Positions 1 to 8,856 are shown, counted from the stretch's first letter. The stretch is 64,000 nt of DNA from Pseudonocardia parietis (GCF_017876315.1 NZ_JAGINU010000004.1:399584-463583), one strand, 5' to 3'. The notes: a model not told the origin generated them from the letters alone. Numbers and translations are program-made.

Positions 1-399
1 GCCGGGCTGGTCGCGGCGTTCGCGCCCGCCGACTCACTGGGGTGGCTGATCGTGGCGCTGGCGCTGCTGGGCCTGGGCTGGAACCTCGGGTTGATCTCGG
101 GTACCGCGCTGCTGGTCGACGCGACCGTTGCGGCGAACCGCGCCCGGGTGCAGGGCACTGTGGACGTGCTGATCGCCCTGGGTGGCGCGGGGGGCGGCGC
201 AGTGTCCGGCGTCGTCGTGGCCGGCGCCGGGTATGGCGCACTGTCCCTGGCCGGCGGGGTCCTGGCCCTGCTGCTCATCCCGGTACTGCTCAAGGCCCGC
301 CGCACCGTGCAGGCCGTCACCCCCTCCCCGACCGAGGACGCGCAGACGCCCCGGGCGGCGAGCGCCGCTCCGCATCCGGCGCAGGAGCCGAGGAGATGA
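1..399 (+). CDS. MFS transporter, C-terminal part (cut by window edge)
   Basis: An open frame runs from base 1 to the stop at 397-399; the start lies outside the window. The visible 132 residues are strongly hydrophobic, with about four membrane helices followed by a polar Pro/Ala/Glu-rich cytoplasmic tail. This fits the last third of a 12-helix major facilitator. The stop overlaps the start of the next MFS gene (ATGA at 396-399), so the two were probably translated together. The substrate cannot be read from this fragment. Membrane protein with high certainty; MFS membership is inferred from helix pattern and neighbour. Confidence 0.7.
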   Translation, partial: AGLVAAFAPADSLGWLIVALALLGLGWNLGLISGTALLVDATVAANRARVQGTVDVLIALGGAGGGAVSGVVVAGAGYGALSLAGGVLALLLIPVLLKARRTVQAVTPSPTEDAQTPRAASAAPHPAQEPRR

Positions 400-1652
400 G
401 CACCGGGCAGCGCCCCTTGCGGCTCGGCCTGCGGGAGAACGCCGGCCAGTTCGCCCTGCTCGTGGTGGTCAACGCCCTGGTCGGCGGCATGGTCGGCCAG
501 CAACAGGCGGTGCTGCCGCTGCTGGCATCCGAGGTGTTCGGGCTGACCGGCTACACGTTCATCTTCACCTACGTGGCCGCATTCGGGATCACCAAGGCGG
601 CCGCGAACTACGTCGCGGGGACCTGGTCGGACCGCTTCGGGCGCAAGCCGGTGTTGCTCCTCGGCTGGCTGCTGGCCATCCCGGTACCGCTGCTGCTGAT
701 GTGGGCCCCGAGCTGGGGCTGGGTGATCGTGGCGAACGTCCTGCTCGGGCTCAACCAGGGCCTGACCTGGTCCACCACCGTCGTGATGAAGATCGACCTC
801 GTGGGCGCGCGCCAACGTGGCTTGGCCATGGGACTCAACGAGGCGGCCGGATACGGGGCGGTCGCGGTCAGCTCGCTGCTCGCCGGCTCACTGGCCGAGC
901 AGTACGGGCTGCGGCCCGCGCCGTTCCTGCTGGGCCTGGGCTATACGGTCATCGCCCTCGCGCTCAGCTCGCTGCTGGTGCGCGAGACCCGCGAACACGC
1001 CCGCCTGGAGGTGGCCGGGCACGGGCCTGAGGACCCGCGCAGCAACAGAACCATCGCTGCGGACGTGAGCTGGCGGGAACCGGCGTTGGCCTCGGCCAGC
1101 CAGGCCGGGCTGGTCAACAATCTGAACTTCGGGCTGTCGTGGGGGCTGTTCCCGCTCTTGTTCGCCACCGCCGACCTCGACATCGGACAGATCGGGCTTC
1201 TCATCGCCCTGTATCCCGCGGTCTGGGGTGCCGGGCAGCTGGTCACCGGCGGCCTCTCGGACCGCGTGGGCCGCAAACACATGATCACCGTCGGGATGGC
1301 GGTCCAGGCCGGCGCCCTGGTGATGATCGCGCTCTCCGGCGGGTTCGCCGGATGGGCGGTGGGCGCGATCGTGCTCGGCCTGGGCACGGCCCTGGTGTAT
1401 CCGACGCTGCTGGCAGTGATCGGCGACGTGGCACACCCGTCCTGGCGCGGCCGGGCGGTCGGGGTCTACCGAGTCTGGCGGGACCTGGGCTACGCCGCAG
1501 GCGCGGTCGTCGGGGGCGTCGTCGCCGACGCCTTCGACTTGACCGCCGCAGTGTGGACGGCAGCAGCGATCTCGCTGGTGTCCGCGCTCGTGGTCGCGGT
1601 GCGCATGTACGAGACCCACCCGCGCGATGCCCGAACACCACCGACCGGCTGA
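396..1652 (+). CDS. MFS transporter
   Basis: 418-residue inner-membrane transporter of the major facilitator superfamily. The loop between helices 2 and 3 carries the family signature DRFGRKP (residues about 79-85), and an internal copy DRVGRKH appears in the second half, as expected for two six-helix bundles. I chose the ATG at 396 because GGAG lies just upstream and it overlaps the stop of the preceding MFS gene by four bases. The substrate is unknown. It lies outside the arsenic transposon that starts near 2288, so it should not be assigned to arsenic export on position alone. Confidence 0.85.
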   Translation: MSTGQRPLRLGLRENAGQFALLVVVNALVGGMVGQQQAVLPLLASEVFGLTGYTFIFTYVAAFGITKAAANYVAGTWSDRFGRKPVLLLGWLLAIPVPLLLMWAPSWGWVIVANVLLGLNQGLTWSTTVVMKIDLVGARQRGLAMGLNEAAGYGAVAVSSLLAGSLAEQYGLRPAPFLLGLGYTVIALALSSLLVRETREHARLEVAGHGPEDPRSNRTIAADVSWREPALASASQAGLVNNLNFGLSWGLFPLLFATADLDIGQIGLLIALYPAVWGAGQLVTGGLSDRVGRKHMITVGMAVQAGALVMIALSGGFAGWAVGAIVLGLGTALVYPTLLAVIGDVAHPSWRGRAVGVYRVWRDLGYAAGAVVGGVVADAFDLTAAVWTAAAISLVSALVVAVRMYETHPRDARTPPTG

Positions 1653-1819
1653 GCCCGGGACCCGGCTCCGAGCAGCCCGCCCACTCACTGTGCCCTTCAG
1701 TTCGAACGCATCCCTACCGAGCCCCACCGAGCGGAGACGGGAATGTCCCAGACCCACGACTCGGCACAGGACCAGTCGTCCTCACCGCCGTCGTCATCGA
1801 CGAAACCGACCCCAGCGTG

Positions 1820-2053
1820 ATGTTCAGGATCCGCCTCGTCTTCCACACCGCCCACCGCTCCCACCTCGGCGAATGGATCGGAGTGGGCGGAGACCCCGAC
1901 CGGGCCGGCCTGGAGCACGACCTGCTCTCCGCAGTCGCCGACCGCGCAGCCGCAGGAGAAGTGATGTGGATCCTTCACATGGGCAACGACCGGTACAGAG
2001 CGATCCCGTTCACCGCGATCGAATGGCTCGAGGTCGAGTTCTCGGACTGCTAG
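1820..2053 (+). CDS. Small unknown protein, 77 aa
   Basis: A short open frame beginning at ATG 1820 (a GTG at 1817 is also possible). The product has an alternating beta-rich pattern (FRIRLVFHTAHR, VMWILHMG) and an acidic C-terminus ending in EWLEVEFSDC; no signal peptide or membrane segment is visible. A 25-codon open frame preceded by GGAGACGG (start 1743) ends one base before, giving TGATG. I do not recognise a family. It sits between the MFS pair and the broken glycoside hydrolase. Real coding is likely but not certain. Confidence 0.45.
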   Translation: MFRIRLVFHTAHRSHLGEWIGVGGDPDRAGLEHDLLSAVADRAAAGEVMWILHMGNDRYRAIPFTAIEWLEVEFSDC

Positions 2054-2059
2054 TCGAGC

Positions 2060-2281
2060 GCCGCGGATCGCAATCGAGGCTACGGCGAGTTCCTCGTCGA
2101 ACGCTTCGGCGCCTACGACAACGTCACCTGGACCCTCGGCGGGGACCACCCGGCCGACGGTGAGGAGCAGCTGTGGACCGAGCTGGCCGAAGGCCTCGAC
2201 GCGACCGGCGGGACGCAGCTCAAGACCTACCATCCGCGCGGCGACCAGTCCTCGGCAACGTGGTTCGCCGACGCCGAGTTT
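2060..2281 (+). pseudogene. Apiosidase-like (DUF4038) glycoside hydrolase, middle fragment left of the transposon
   Basis: In frame 2 the translation shows NRGYGEFLVERFG, then NVTWTLGGDHPADG, then YHPRGDQSS and TWFADAEF. This order is typical of the barrel part of DUF4038/apiosidase-like glycoside hydrolases. There is no N-terminal half and no start codon: a stop at 2051-2053 closes the frame upstream. After residue AEF the match stops abruptly at about 2281, where the transposon begins. The missing continuation, starting DWLDFHMLQ, is found at 23024 in the same frame. So the gene was broken twice: loss of the N-terminus and interruption by the element. Assignment rests on recalled family motifs. 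Confidence 0.65.
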
Positions 2282-2468
2282 ATCTCGATCTTGATAATCG
2301 AAGGTGCCCTGGAGCTGCTATTTTCCGCTGTGGACATGTCTGTGACGTGAGCGTCCCGTGCCAGCGAACTGCGCCGTTCCGACCAGCGCGGCACCACAGA
2401 CGAGCAGCGCCCCACAGCCCCGGCAGCACCAGTGCAACCGGGGCTACGCCGTTCGGCGACAGCCACCT

Positions 2469-3596
2469 TCACGTTCGGACGGCTGGCTGCTCGCAGCACC
2501 GAACGGCAGGCAGCGCCGTGCGGTGGCGCAGCAATCGGGTGGTGACGTAGCGCGCGTCGCGCCCGACCCCGCGCAGGGTGGCCGAGGCGAGGCTGCGCTG
2601 CCATTCGAGCCCGACGTAGCCGAGCCCGGGGTGCGAGGTCGACAGTCCACGGATCTGGCGTGGCCGGCCGTGGTGGTCGAGGGCGCTGAGGTCGGTGAGG
2701 TAGGGCAGGTCCGGTCGGTAGCCGGTGGCCAGCAGGATGGTGTCGACCTGCTCGGTGTGCCCGTCGGGCCAGGTGAGGCGGGTGCCGTCGATGTCGGTGA
2801 ACAGCGGGGCCCGGCCGGGTCGGCCGGCGTCGATGGTGGCGCGGTAGGTGCCGTCGTCGACCACGGGCACCGACGGCGGGGTGCGTAGGTAGGGCCCGAC
2901 GGGCAGGTGGTCGAACCCGAGGGTGGTCGACCACCAGTGCATGTCGCGTCCGAGGATGACCTGCGGGGCGTACGTGACGGGCTTCCGGGTGGCGAGGGTG
3001 ACCCGGGCGTGGCGGGTGAGTTCGACGCCGATCTGGGCCGCGGAGTTCCCAGCACCGACGATCACGACGTGCTGGCCGGCGAACTGCTCCGGTCGGCGGT
3101 AGTCGGCCACGTGCAGGGTCTGGCCGGTGAAGGCGTCGAGGCTGGGCAGGGCAGGCCGGTACGGGTTGCCGAAGCCACCGGTGGCGGCGATGACCAGCGG
3201 GGCGGTGAGGACCTGCTCGCCGGAGCGGACCTCGTAGCCGCCCGATGTGGTGGTGACGGCGTCGACACGGTGGCCGGTGCGGATGTCGACGTCGAGGTAG
3301 GTGGCGTAGCGGCGCAGGTAGTCGGCGACCTCGTCGCGGTGGGGATAGCGGTCGGGGTCGCCGGGGAACGGCAGCCCGGGTAGCGAGCTGTAGCGGGCCG
3401 GGGAGAACAGGGTGAGGCTGTCGTAGTAGTGCGGCCAGGACCCGACCGGCTCGGGGCCGGCTTCGAGGACCACCGGCGCCAGACCGGCCTGGCGCAGGGC
3501 GTGGGCGGCGGCGAGCCCGGACTGGCCCGCACCGATGACGATCGCGTCGCACGAGCCGGTGGAGCCGGACGCGCCGGGGTGAACGGGACTGGACAT
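2469..3596 (-). CDS. FAD-dependent NAD(P)H oxidoreductase, ArsO/CzcO-like
   Basis: 375-residue flavoprotein of the two-dinucleotide-fold type. An FAD-binding GAGQSG lies at residues 22-27, an NAD(P)H-binding GAGNSA near 182, and ATGYRPDLPYL near the C-terminus is the usual late FAD-contact motif. The segment LFSPARYSSLPG is characteristic of flavin monooxygenases found in arsenic operons (ArsO-like). ATG 3596 is preferred over GTG 3602 because GAGG precedes it by five bases. It lies downstream of the ArsR-ArsN gene on the same strand and is the outermost cargo gene. The exact arsenical substrate is not shown by the sequence. It resembles the gene at 16582 in design, so the element has two ArsO-like enzymes. 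Confidence 0.8.
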   Translation of the reverse strand: MSSPVHPGASGSTGSCDAIVIGAGQSGLAAAHALRQAGLAPVVLEAGPEPVGSWPHYYDSLTLFSPARYSSLPGLPFPGDPDRYPHRDEVADYLRRYATYLDVDIRTGHRVDAVTTTSGGYEVRSGEQVLTAPLVIAATGGFGNPYRPALPSLDAFTGQTLHVADYRRPEQFAGQHVVIVGAGNSAAQIGVELTRHARVTLATRKPVTYAPQVILGRDMHWWSTTLGFDHLPVGPYLRTPPSVPVVDDGTYRATIDAGRPGRAPLFTDIDGTRLTWPDGHTEQVDTILLATGYRPDLPYLTDLSALDHHGRPRQIRGLSTSHPGLGYVGLEWQRSLASATLRGVGRDARYVTTRLLRHRTALPAVRCCEQPAVRT

Positions 3597-3615
3597 GGGC
3601 ACCTCACAGGGACGG

Positions 3616-3631
3616 TCCTCCGTCCGGAGGA
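3616..3631. promoter_or_regulatory. Perfect 7-bp inverted repeat between arsR-arsN and the flavoprotein gene
   Basis: TCCTCCG and CGGAGGA are separated by two bases, about 20 bases upstream of the flavoprotein start. It could form a hairpin in the intercistronic RNA or be a protein-binding site. No T-run follows, so a simple terminator is unlikely. Confidence 0.35.
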
Positions 3632-3708
3632 ACGTGGGCAGGGTGTGGCAACCGGCAGCCGCACGGGGTCGGCGGTGAAGGTTGTGGAGCGGATGGGTCG
3701 CCGCGCGG

Positions 3709-4602
3709 TTAGTCGGGGTCGGTGGCGGTGCGGCGTTCGAGGAAGACGGTGTCGCGCCAGGCGCCGTGGTGGCGTCCGATGCGTTCGCGCAGGCCGAGGG
3801 TGCGGTAGCCGGCGGACTGGTGCAGCGCGACCGAGGCCCGGTTCTCCGGGAAGATCGCGGTCTGCAGGGTCCAGAGCCCGGCGGCGTCGGCGGCGGTGAC
3901 CTGCTGGTGGATCAGCGCCTTGCCGATCCCGCGTCCGCGTGAGCCGTCGGCGACGTAGATCGAGGACTCGGCCACGCCGGCGTAGACCGGACGCGTCGAG
4001 ACGGGTGCGAGGGCCGCCCAGCCGACGACGTGGCCGTCGAGCTCGGCGACCCACCGGTGCTCGGGCAGCCATCGGCGGTCGAGCTCACGCCGTTCGGGAA
4101 CCTCGGTGTCGAAGGTGGCGTGGCCGGTGGCGATGCCCTCGGAGTAGATGCGCCGCACCGCGGCCCAGTCGCCGGCCTGCATGGCGCGGACGGTGACGTC
4201 GGAGGGCAGGTCGGTGGGGCAGCACGGGCGCGGCCCGAGCATGCCCATAACGGCGTCGGCGGCATGCGGGAGCCCCGTGCAGCAGGCCGGATTGACCGAG
4301 ACGAGGGTGGCGGTCTTCTCCTTGTGCAGGCTCACGAACCCGACGTCGGCGAGCTTGCGCAGATGGTGGCTGCAGGTCGACTGGGAGATCCCGAGCTGCT
4401 CGGCCAGTTCCCCGACCGCGACCGCTCGTCCGGCAACCGCCACCGCGTGCAGCAGCCGCACCCGGGTCGGCTCGGCCAGGCAGGCGAACCAGCCGGCGTA
4501 GGTCTCGGCGTCGGCGACCGGCAGCTGCGCCGGCGCGTCCGACACGTCGGTCAGCGCCAACAGTGGTGTGCCGGTGCCCTGCTGGGCCGCGGTGGTACTC
4601 AT
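3709..4602 (-). CDS. ArsR repressor fused to ArsN-type GNAT acetyltransferase
   Basis: 297-residue two-domain protein. Residues about 35-110 are an ArsR/SmtB winged helix (HTH around GISQSTCSHHLRKL, 71-84). Residues about 135-290 are a GNAT acetyltransferase with the acetyl-CoA loop RGRGIGKAL at 222-230. Cysteines at 77, 107-108 and 127-128 are candidates for As(III) sensing. Known ArsN1 enzymes N-acetylate the amino group of arsinothricin, an organoarsenical antibiotic, and are often fused to ArsR. Start: ATG 4602 is used; GTG 4620 would add six residues and run into the operator. It is divergent from the flavoprotein at 4718, with palindromic ArsR-type sites between. Its own repression is likely. 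Confidence 0.85.
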   Translation of the reverse strand: MSTTAAQQGTGTPLLALTDVSDAPAQLPVADAETYAGWFACLAEPTRVRLLHAVAVAGRAVAVGELAEQLGISQSTCSHHLRKLADVGFVSLHKEKTATLVSVNPACCTGLPHAADAVMGMLGPRPCCPTDLPSDVTVRAMQAGDWAAVRRIYSEGIATGHATFDTEVPERRELDRRWLPEHRWVAELDGHVVGWAALAPVSTRPVYAGVAESSIYVADGSRGRGIGKALIHQQVTAADAAGLWTLQTAIFPENRASVALHQSAGYRTLGLRERIGRHHGAWRDTVFLERRTATDPD

Positions 4603-4611
4603 GCCGCCCAG

Positions 4612-4688
4612 TATCGACACACATCGATGGTTGCGTCAATCGATGGCCGTCGATACAGTCCCGACCAGCACATCGACGAGCGTCGATG
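4612..4688. promoter_or_regulatory. Divergent ars promoter with ArsR-type operators
   Basis: The spacer between arsR-arsN and the 4718 flavoprotein has several ATCGA/TCGAT elements. CATCGACGAGCGTCGATG at 4671-4688 is palindromic except for its central two bases. A wider pair, TATCGAC (4612-4618) and GTCGATA (4649-4655), flanks two ATCGATGG copies. Such imperfect ATCGAC palindromes are typical ArsR sites, and similar ones recur at 13835-13893. Confidence 0.6.
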
Positions 4689-4717
4689 AATAGACGAGCC
4701 AGTCCCTGGAGGTCGTG

Positions 4718-6055
4718 ATGAGTGAGAACACGCTGCCGGTCGTGGTGGTCGGAGCCGGACCGGTCGGGCTCGCCGCCGCCGCGCACCTGCTCGACCGCGG
4801 ACTGGAACCGCTGGTGCTGGAGGCGGGTGAACAGGCCGGTGCGCAGGTGCGGGAGTGGCACAACGTGCGGCTGTTCTCCCGGTGGGCCGAAGTGGTCGAC
4901 CCGGTGGCGGAGAAGCTGCTGGCCCCGACCGGATGGACGCACCCGGACCCGCAGACCTACGCGACCGGGCAGCAGTGGGCGCAGCGCTACCTGCAGCCCC
5001 TGGCCGAGGTGCTGGGTAGCCGGGTGCGGTTCAGCAGCCGGGTGTCCGGTGTCGCCCGGCGCGGGCGGGACCGGGTGGTCGACGCCGGACGTGAGACCGA
5101 ACCGCTGACCGTGCACGTGCAGACCGCGGCGGGGGAGGAGCGGATCCTGGCCCGCGCGGTGGTGGACGCCTCGGGGACCTGGGGTTCGCCGAATCCGCTC
5201 GGCGCGGACGGGTTGCCCGCTGCGGGCGAGCGCGCCGCGGCCGACCGGATCGCCTACCAGGTGCCGGACCTGGCCGATCCGGCTGTGCGGGCCCGCTACG
5301 CCGGCAAGCGGGTCGCGGTGGCCGGCAGTGGGCACTCGGCACTGACCGCACTGGTGGCGTTCGCCGAGCTGGCCGAGACCGCGCCGGGCACGCACGTGGA
5401 CTGGCTGCTGCGCCGTGGACAGGTCGGTGACACCTTCGGCGGTGGGGAGGCCGACCAGCTCCCTGCCCGCGGGGCGCTGGGCCGGCGCGCCGCGGCCGCG
5501 GTCGAGGCCGGGCACGTCAGCACCGTGACCGGGTTCCGCACCACCGCGGTCGAGCAGACCGGCGACGGGCTCGTGCTCGAGTCCCTCGACGGGCGCCGGC
5601 TCGCTCCGGTCGAGGAGGTCGTGGTGCTGACCGGGTTCCGCCCGGACCTGTCGTGGCTCTCGGAGGTGCGCCTGGACCTGGACCCGACCCTGCAGGCCGC
5701 CCGGGCCCTGGCACCGTTGATCGACCCGAACGTGCACTCCTGCGGCACGGTCTACCCACACGGCGCCCGCGAGCTGACCCAACCCGAACCCGGGGTGTTC
5801 GTGGTCGGGATGAAGTCCTACGGCCGCGCACCCACGTTCCTGGCGATGACCGGCTACGAGCAGGTCCGCTCCGTCGCCGCCGCACTGGCCGGCGACCACG
5901 AGGCCGCCGAGCGGGTCGAACTGGTACTGCCCGACACCGGCGTCTGCGGCGGCGCAGGACTGTTCGACGACCCCACCGCCGCGACCGAAGCCGCCGAGGG
6001 CGGCTGCTGCGGCCCGGCCGAACCGGTCGAGCAGACCGCACCGGCGCGAGCCTGA
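4718..6055 (+). CDS. FAD/NAD(P)-binding oxidoreductase of the arsenic cluster
   Basis: 445-residue flavoprotein. It has GAGPVG at residues 12-17 for FAD, a second nucleotide fold around VAVAGSGHSA (near 195), and LTGFRPDLSWL as a late FAD motif. It is distinct from the ArsO-like enzymes at 2469 and 16582: longer, with SYGRAPTFLAMTGYEQVRS near the end and a cysteine-bearing tail (VCGGAG and GGCCGP) that could bind a metalloid or form a redox disulfide. ATG 4718 is chosen because GGAGG precedes it by five bases; GTG 4715 would be too close. It heads the rightward set with the MFS gene and arsM. Proposed role: redox handling of organic or inorganic arsenicals; substrate unproven. Confidence 0.8.
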   Translation: MSENTLPVVVVGAGPVGLAAAAHLLDRGLEPLVLEAGEQAGAQVREWHNVRLFSRWAEVVDPVAEKLLAPTGWTHPDPQTYATGQQWAQRYLQPLAEVLGSRVRFSSRVSGVARRGRDRVVDAGRETEPLTVHVQTAAGEERILARAVVDASGTWGSPNPLGADGLPAAGERAAADRIAYQVPDLADPAVRARYAGKRVAVAGSGHSALTALVAFAELAETAPGTHVDWLLRRGQVGDTFGGGEADQLPARGALGRRAAAAVEAGHVSTVTGFRTTAVEQTGDGLVLESLDGRRLAPVEEVVVLTGFRPDLSWLSEVRLDLDPTLQAARALAPLIDPNVHSCGTVYPHGARELTQPEPGVFVVGMKSYGRAPTFLAMTGYEQVRSVAAALAGDHEAAERVELVLPDTGVCGGAGLFDDPTAATEAAEGGCCGPAEPVEQTAPARA

Positions 6056-6129
6056 CCGACCGACCGCTGTCCAGCCCGGCGCGGCCCGCTGCCGCAGGCC
6101 GCGCCGGGCCTGCCGGAAGGCCACCGCGA

Positions 6130-7443
6130 ATGCCCTCTGTCGAAACGACTGCCGCGCCCGGCTCGCTGAGCCGCGGCGGGCTGCGTCGGGTGCTGGCCGT
6201 GCTGTGCGTGACCGAGATCGTCAGCTGGGGCGTGCTCTACTACGCCTTCCCGGTGCTGGCCCCGGCCATCGCCGCCGACACCGGCTGGTCGATCTCGATG
6301 ATCACCGCCGGGTTCTCCACCGGGCTGGTGGTCTCGGCGCTGGTCGGGATCCCGGCCGGGCGATGGCTGGACCGGATCGGGCCGCGCCCGGTCATGACCG
6401 CCGGCTCGATCCTGGGCGTGCCGGCCGTCGTCGCGATCGCATGGGCGCCGACCCTGCCGCTGTTCTTCGCCGCGTGGGTACTGGCCGGGGTGGCCATGGC
6501 CGGCACCCTCTACCCGCCCGCATTCGCCGCGCTGACCCGCTGGTGGGGACCCCGGCGAGTCCGCGCGTTGACCGCACTGACCTTGCTGGCCGGACTGGCC
6601 TCCACGATCTTCGCCCCACTCACCGCGGGACTGCTCACCGGGCTGGACTGGCGCAACACCTACCTCGTCCTCGCCGTCATTCTCGCCGTGATCACCGTTC
6701 CCGCGCACCTGTTCGGCCTACGCGGGCCCTGGCCCGACCACGACCAGACAGCCGAGAGCGACCAGGCCGCCGGCTCGCCGCACGCCCCGCGCGAGATCGT
6801 GCGCAGCCGCGCGTTCTGGCTGCTCGTGCCGGCCATCGCACTCGGCACATTCTCCGCGTTCGCGGTCGTGGTCAACCAAGTCCCACTGCTGATCGAACGC
6901 GGCCTGTCCACCACCGAAGCCGCCTGGGCACTCGGACTCGGCGGGCTCGGCCAGGTCCTCGGCCGCCTCGGCTACGGGCGCCTGGCCGCCGCGTTGTCGG
7001 TGCGGATGCGTGCCGTGGTGATCCTCGCCCTCTCCGCTGCGGCGACCCTGCTGCTCGGGCTGCTCCCCGGCCCCGAGGTCCTGCTCGTCGCCGCAGCGAT
7101 GCTCGCCGGCGCCGCCCGCGGAGTGTTCACCCTGCTCCAGGCCACCGCGATCAGCGACCGCTGGGGCGCAGCCCACTACGGACGGCTCAACGGACTACTT
7201 TCCGCACCGGCGATGATCGCCACCGCCCTCGCCCCGTGGGCCGGTGCCGCCCTCGCCGTCGCCCTCGGCGGCTACCCCGCCGTGTTCATTCTGCTCGCCG
7301 CCATCGCCGCCCTGGCCGCGGGCCTGGCCACCGGCACCGTTCCCCGCCCCGCCCGCTTCGACGACACCGTGCCCCGACACGCCGACGTCTCGTCCCCGCA
7401 GCCGACCACCACGGCCGGCTCGGACGAGGTGGATCACCGCTGA
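6130..7443 (+). CDS. MFS transporter of the arsenic cluster
   Basis: 437-residue 12-helix major facilitator. The helix 2-3 loop reads GRWLDRIGPRPV, a family motif A variant, and the two halves are joined by a polar loop around residues 200-220 (DHDQTAESDQ). GGAAGG lies about ten bases before ATG 6130. It follows the flavoprotein by 74 bases and precedes arsM by 22, so all three probably form one transcript under the 4612-4688 operators. Position suggests export of a product of the flavoprotein or of ArsM, such as an oxidised or methylated arsenical. It is not recognisably ArsJ or ArsK from sequence alone; the substrate is an inference. Confidence 0.8.
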   Translation: MPSVETTAAPGSLSRGGLRRVLAVLCVTEIVSWGVLYYAFPVLAPAIAADTGWSISMITAGFSTGLVVSALVGIPAGRWLDRIGPRPVMTAGSILGVPAVVAIAWAPTLPLFFAAWVLAGVAMAGTLYPPAFAALTRWWGPRRVRALTALTLLAGLASTIFAPLTAGLLTGLDWRNTYLVLAVILAVITVPAHLFGLRGPWPDHDQTAESDQAAGSPHAPREIVRSRAFWLLVPAIALGTFSAFAVVVNQVPLLIERGLSTTEAAWALGLGGLGQVLGRLGYGRLAAALSVRMRAVVILALSAAATLLLGLLPGPEVLLVAAAMLAGAARGVFTLLQATAISDRWGAAHYGRLNGLLSAPAMIATALAPWAGAALAVALGGYPAVFILLAAIAALAAGLATGTVPRPARFDDTVPRHADVSSPQPTTTAGSDEVDHR

Positions 7444-7465
7444 TCCCGGCCACGGAGGTACAGCC

Positions 7466-8290
7466 ATGTCCCCACACACCACCCCACCCGCCGGCCGACC
7501 GGACACGCCGGAGCCGCCCATCCGGGAGATAGTGCGCGAGCACTACGCTGCCGCCGCGCGCCATTCCGCAGCCGGAGACTACGAGCAGGCGCTGCAGGCC
7601 GAGCAGCAGTTCGACCAGCCCGGATACGAGGCGAACTGCTGCGGCACCACCGGAACCACCGCCGTGTACGGGGGTCATCTCTATGGCGACGAGGCGGGCG
7701 AGACTCTCGCTGCGGCGCTCTCGGCGTCACTGGGCTGCGGGGTCCCGACCGCGGTCGCCGACCTGCATTCGGGCGAGACGGTGCTCGACCTCGGCTCCGG
7801 TGCCGGCGCCGACGTCCTGATCTCCGCCCGCCGGGTCGGGCCGCGCGGCCGGGTGATCGGGCTGGACATGACCCCGGAGATGCTGGAGCTCGCCCGCCGC
7901 AACGCCGCTGCGGCCGGCGTCGACAACGTCGAGTTCGTCCACGGCTACCTCGAGCAGATCCCGCTGCCCGACGACTCGGTCGACGTCGTCCTGTCCAACT
8001 GCGTGATCAACCTGGCCGCCGACAAGACCGTCGTGCTCGCCGAAGCCGCCCGGGTCCTACGTCCGGGCGGGCGGTTCGCCGTCTCCGACATCATCGCCGA
8101 CACCGACATCGACCAGGCCACGCGCGATGACCCGCAACAGTGGACCGGCTGCATCGCCGGCGCGCTCACTCACCGGCAGTTCACCCACGCCCTGCATCTG
8201 GCCGGGTTCGTCGACGTCGAGATCGCCGAGACCCACCGGGTCCACCCCCGCGCAGTGGCCGCGATTGTGCGCGCCCACACCCCGGGGTGA
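7466..8290 (+). CDS. arsM: Arsenite S-adenosylmethionine methyltransferase
   Basis: 274-residue class I methyltransferase that converts trivalent arsenic to methylated forms in the cytoplasm. SAM motif I is VLDLGSGAGADVL (106-118). The As(III)-binding cysteines of ArsM are all present: Cys58/Cys59 in NCCGTTG, Cys179 in SNCVINL and Cys229 in WTGCIAGAL. ATG 7466 has GGAGG eight bases upstream and gives the expected length. It is the last gene of the rightward set and converges with arsR at 8389. Confidence 0.92.
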   Translation: MSPHTTPPAGRPDTPEPPIREIVREHYAAAARHSAAGDYEQALQAEQQFDQPGYEANCCGTTGTTAVYGGHLYGDEAGETLAAALSASLGCGVPTAVADLHSGETVLDLGSGAGADVLISARRVGPRGRVIGLDMTPEMLELARRNAAAAGVDNVEFVHGYLEQIPLPDDSVDVVLSNCVINLAADKTVVLAEAARVLRPGGRFAVSDIIADTDIDQATRDDPQQWTGCIAGALTHRQFTHALHLAGFVDVEIAETHRVHPRAVAAIVRAHTPG

Positions 8291-8388
8291 TGGGACGTGA
8301 CCGCCTGGGTGGGCTTCGGAGGGGCTGAGGAGGCCGCCGGTGGCGTCGTGGATCAGGTCCGCGTCCCCGGCTTGCCGGATCCTGCACC

Positions 8389-8856
8389 TCACTCGGGTGC
8401 GGCACGCCTGGTGTCGTCCGTGGTGGCCGGCGGCTCGCAGCGCGAGAGGAGATTGCCGTCGCGGCTGATGAGTTTCGGGTTGTCGGCGTGCTCGAGCCGC
8501 AGGAGTTGGTGCAGCATCCCGTCGAGGCTGAGCGCGTCGTTGATCTGGTCGACCAGGTCGGGTTCGAGCCGGTACCAGCTCCATGTGCCGCGTCGTTCCC
8601 TCGACATGACCCCGGCTTTGACCAGCACGCTCAGGTGGTGGCTCAAGGTCGATTGCGGCTGGGGGAAGGCTTCGATGAGGTCGCAGAAGCAGAGCTCGGC
8701 GTCGGGGGCCTGGCGGGCCAGGCCGACCAGCTGGAGCCGTAGCGGGTCGGCGAGTGCCTTGAACAGCTCGGCGGCGGCACCGGCCACGGTCTCGACGCCG
8801 TCGAGCGGTTGATCCTCGACGAGATCGGCGGCGTGCGAGCTGAGCTGTTCTCCCAT
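8389..8856 (-). CDS. arsR: ArsR-family repressor with Cys-x-Cys metalloid site
   Basis: 155-residue ArsR/SmtB winged-helix repressor. The recognition helix region is QSTLSHHLSVLVKAG (68-82). Cys56 and Cys58 in ELCFCDL form the classical As(III)-binding pair that releases DNA on arsenite binding. An N-terminal 25 residues and a polar C-terminal tail extend past the core. The gene starts 25 bases after the stop of the PhoB-like gene on the same strand, with no visible terminator, so it may be the last gene of a pstSCAB-regulator-arsR transcript. It converges with arsM. Confidence 0.88.
   Translation of the reverse strand: MGEQLSSHAADLVEDQPLDGVETVAGAAAELFKALADPLRLQLVGLARQAPDAELCFCDLIEAFPQPQSTLSHHLSVLVKAGVMSRERRGTWSWYRLEPDLVDQINDALSLDGMLHQLLRLEHADNPKLISRDGNLLSRCEPPATTDDTRRAAPE

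Noticed and set aside
4085..6124. 679-codon frame on the minus strand
   Set aside because: It runs opposite the flavoprotein and into the arsR-arsN gene in another frame; composition is Arg/Gly/His-rich as in shadow frames.
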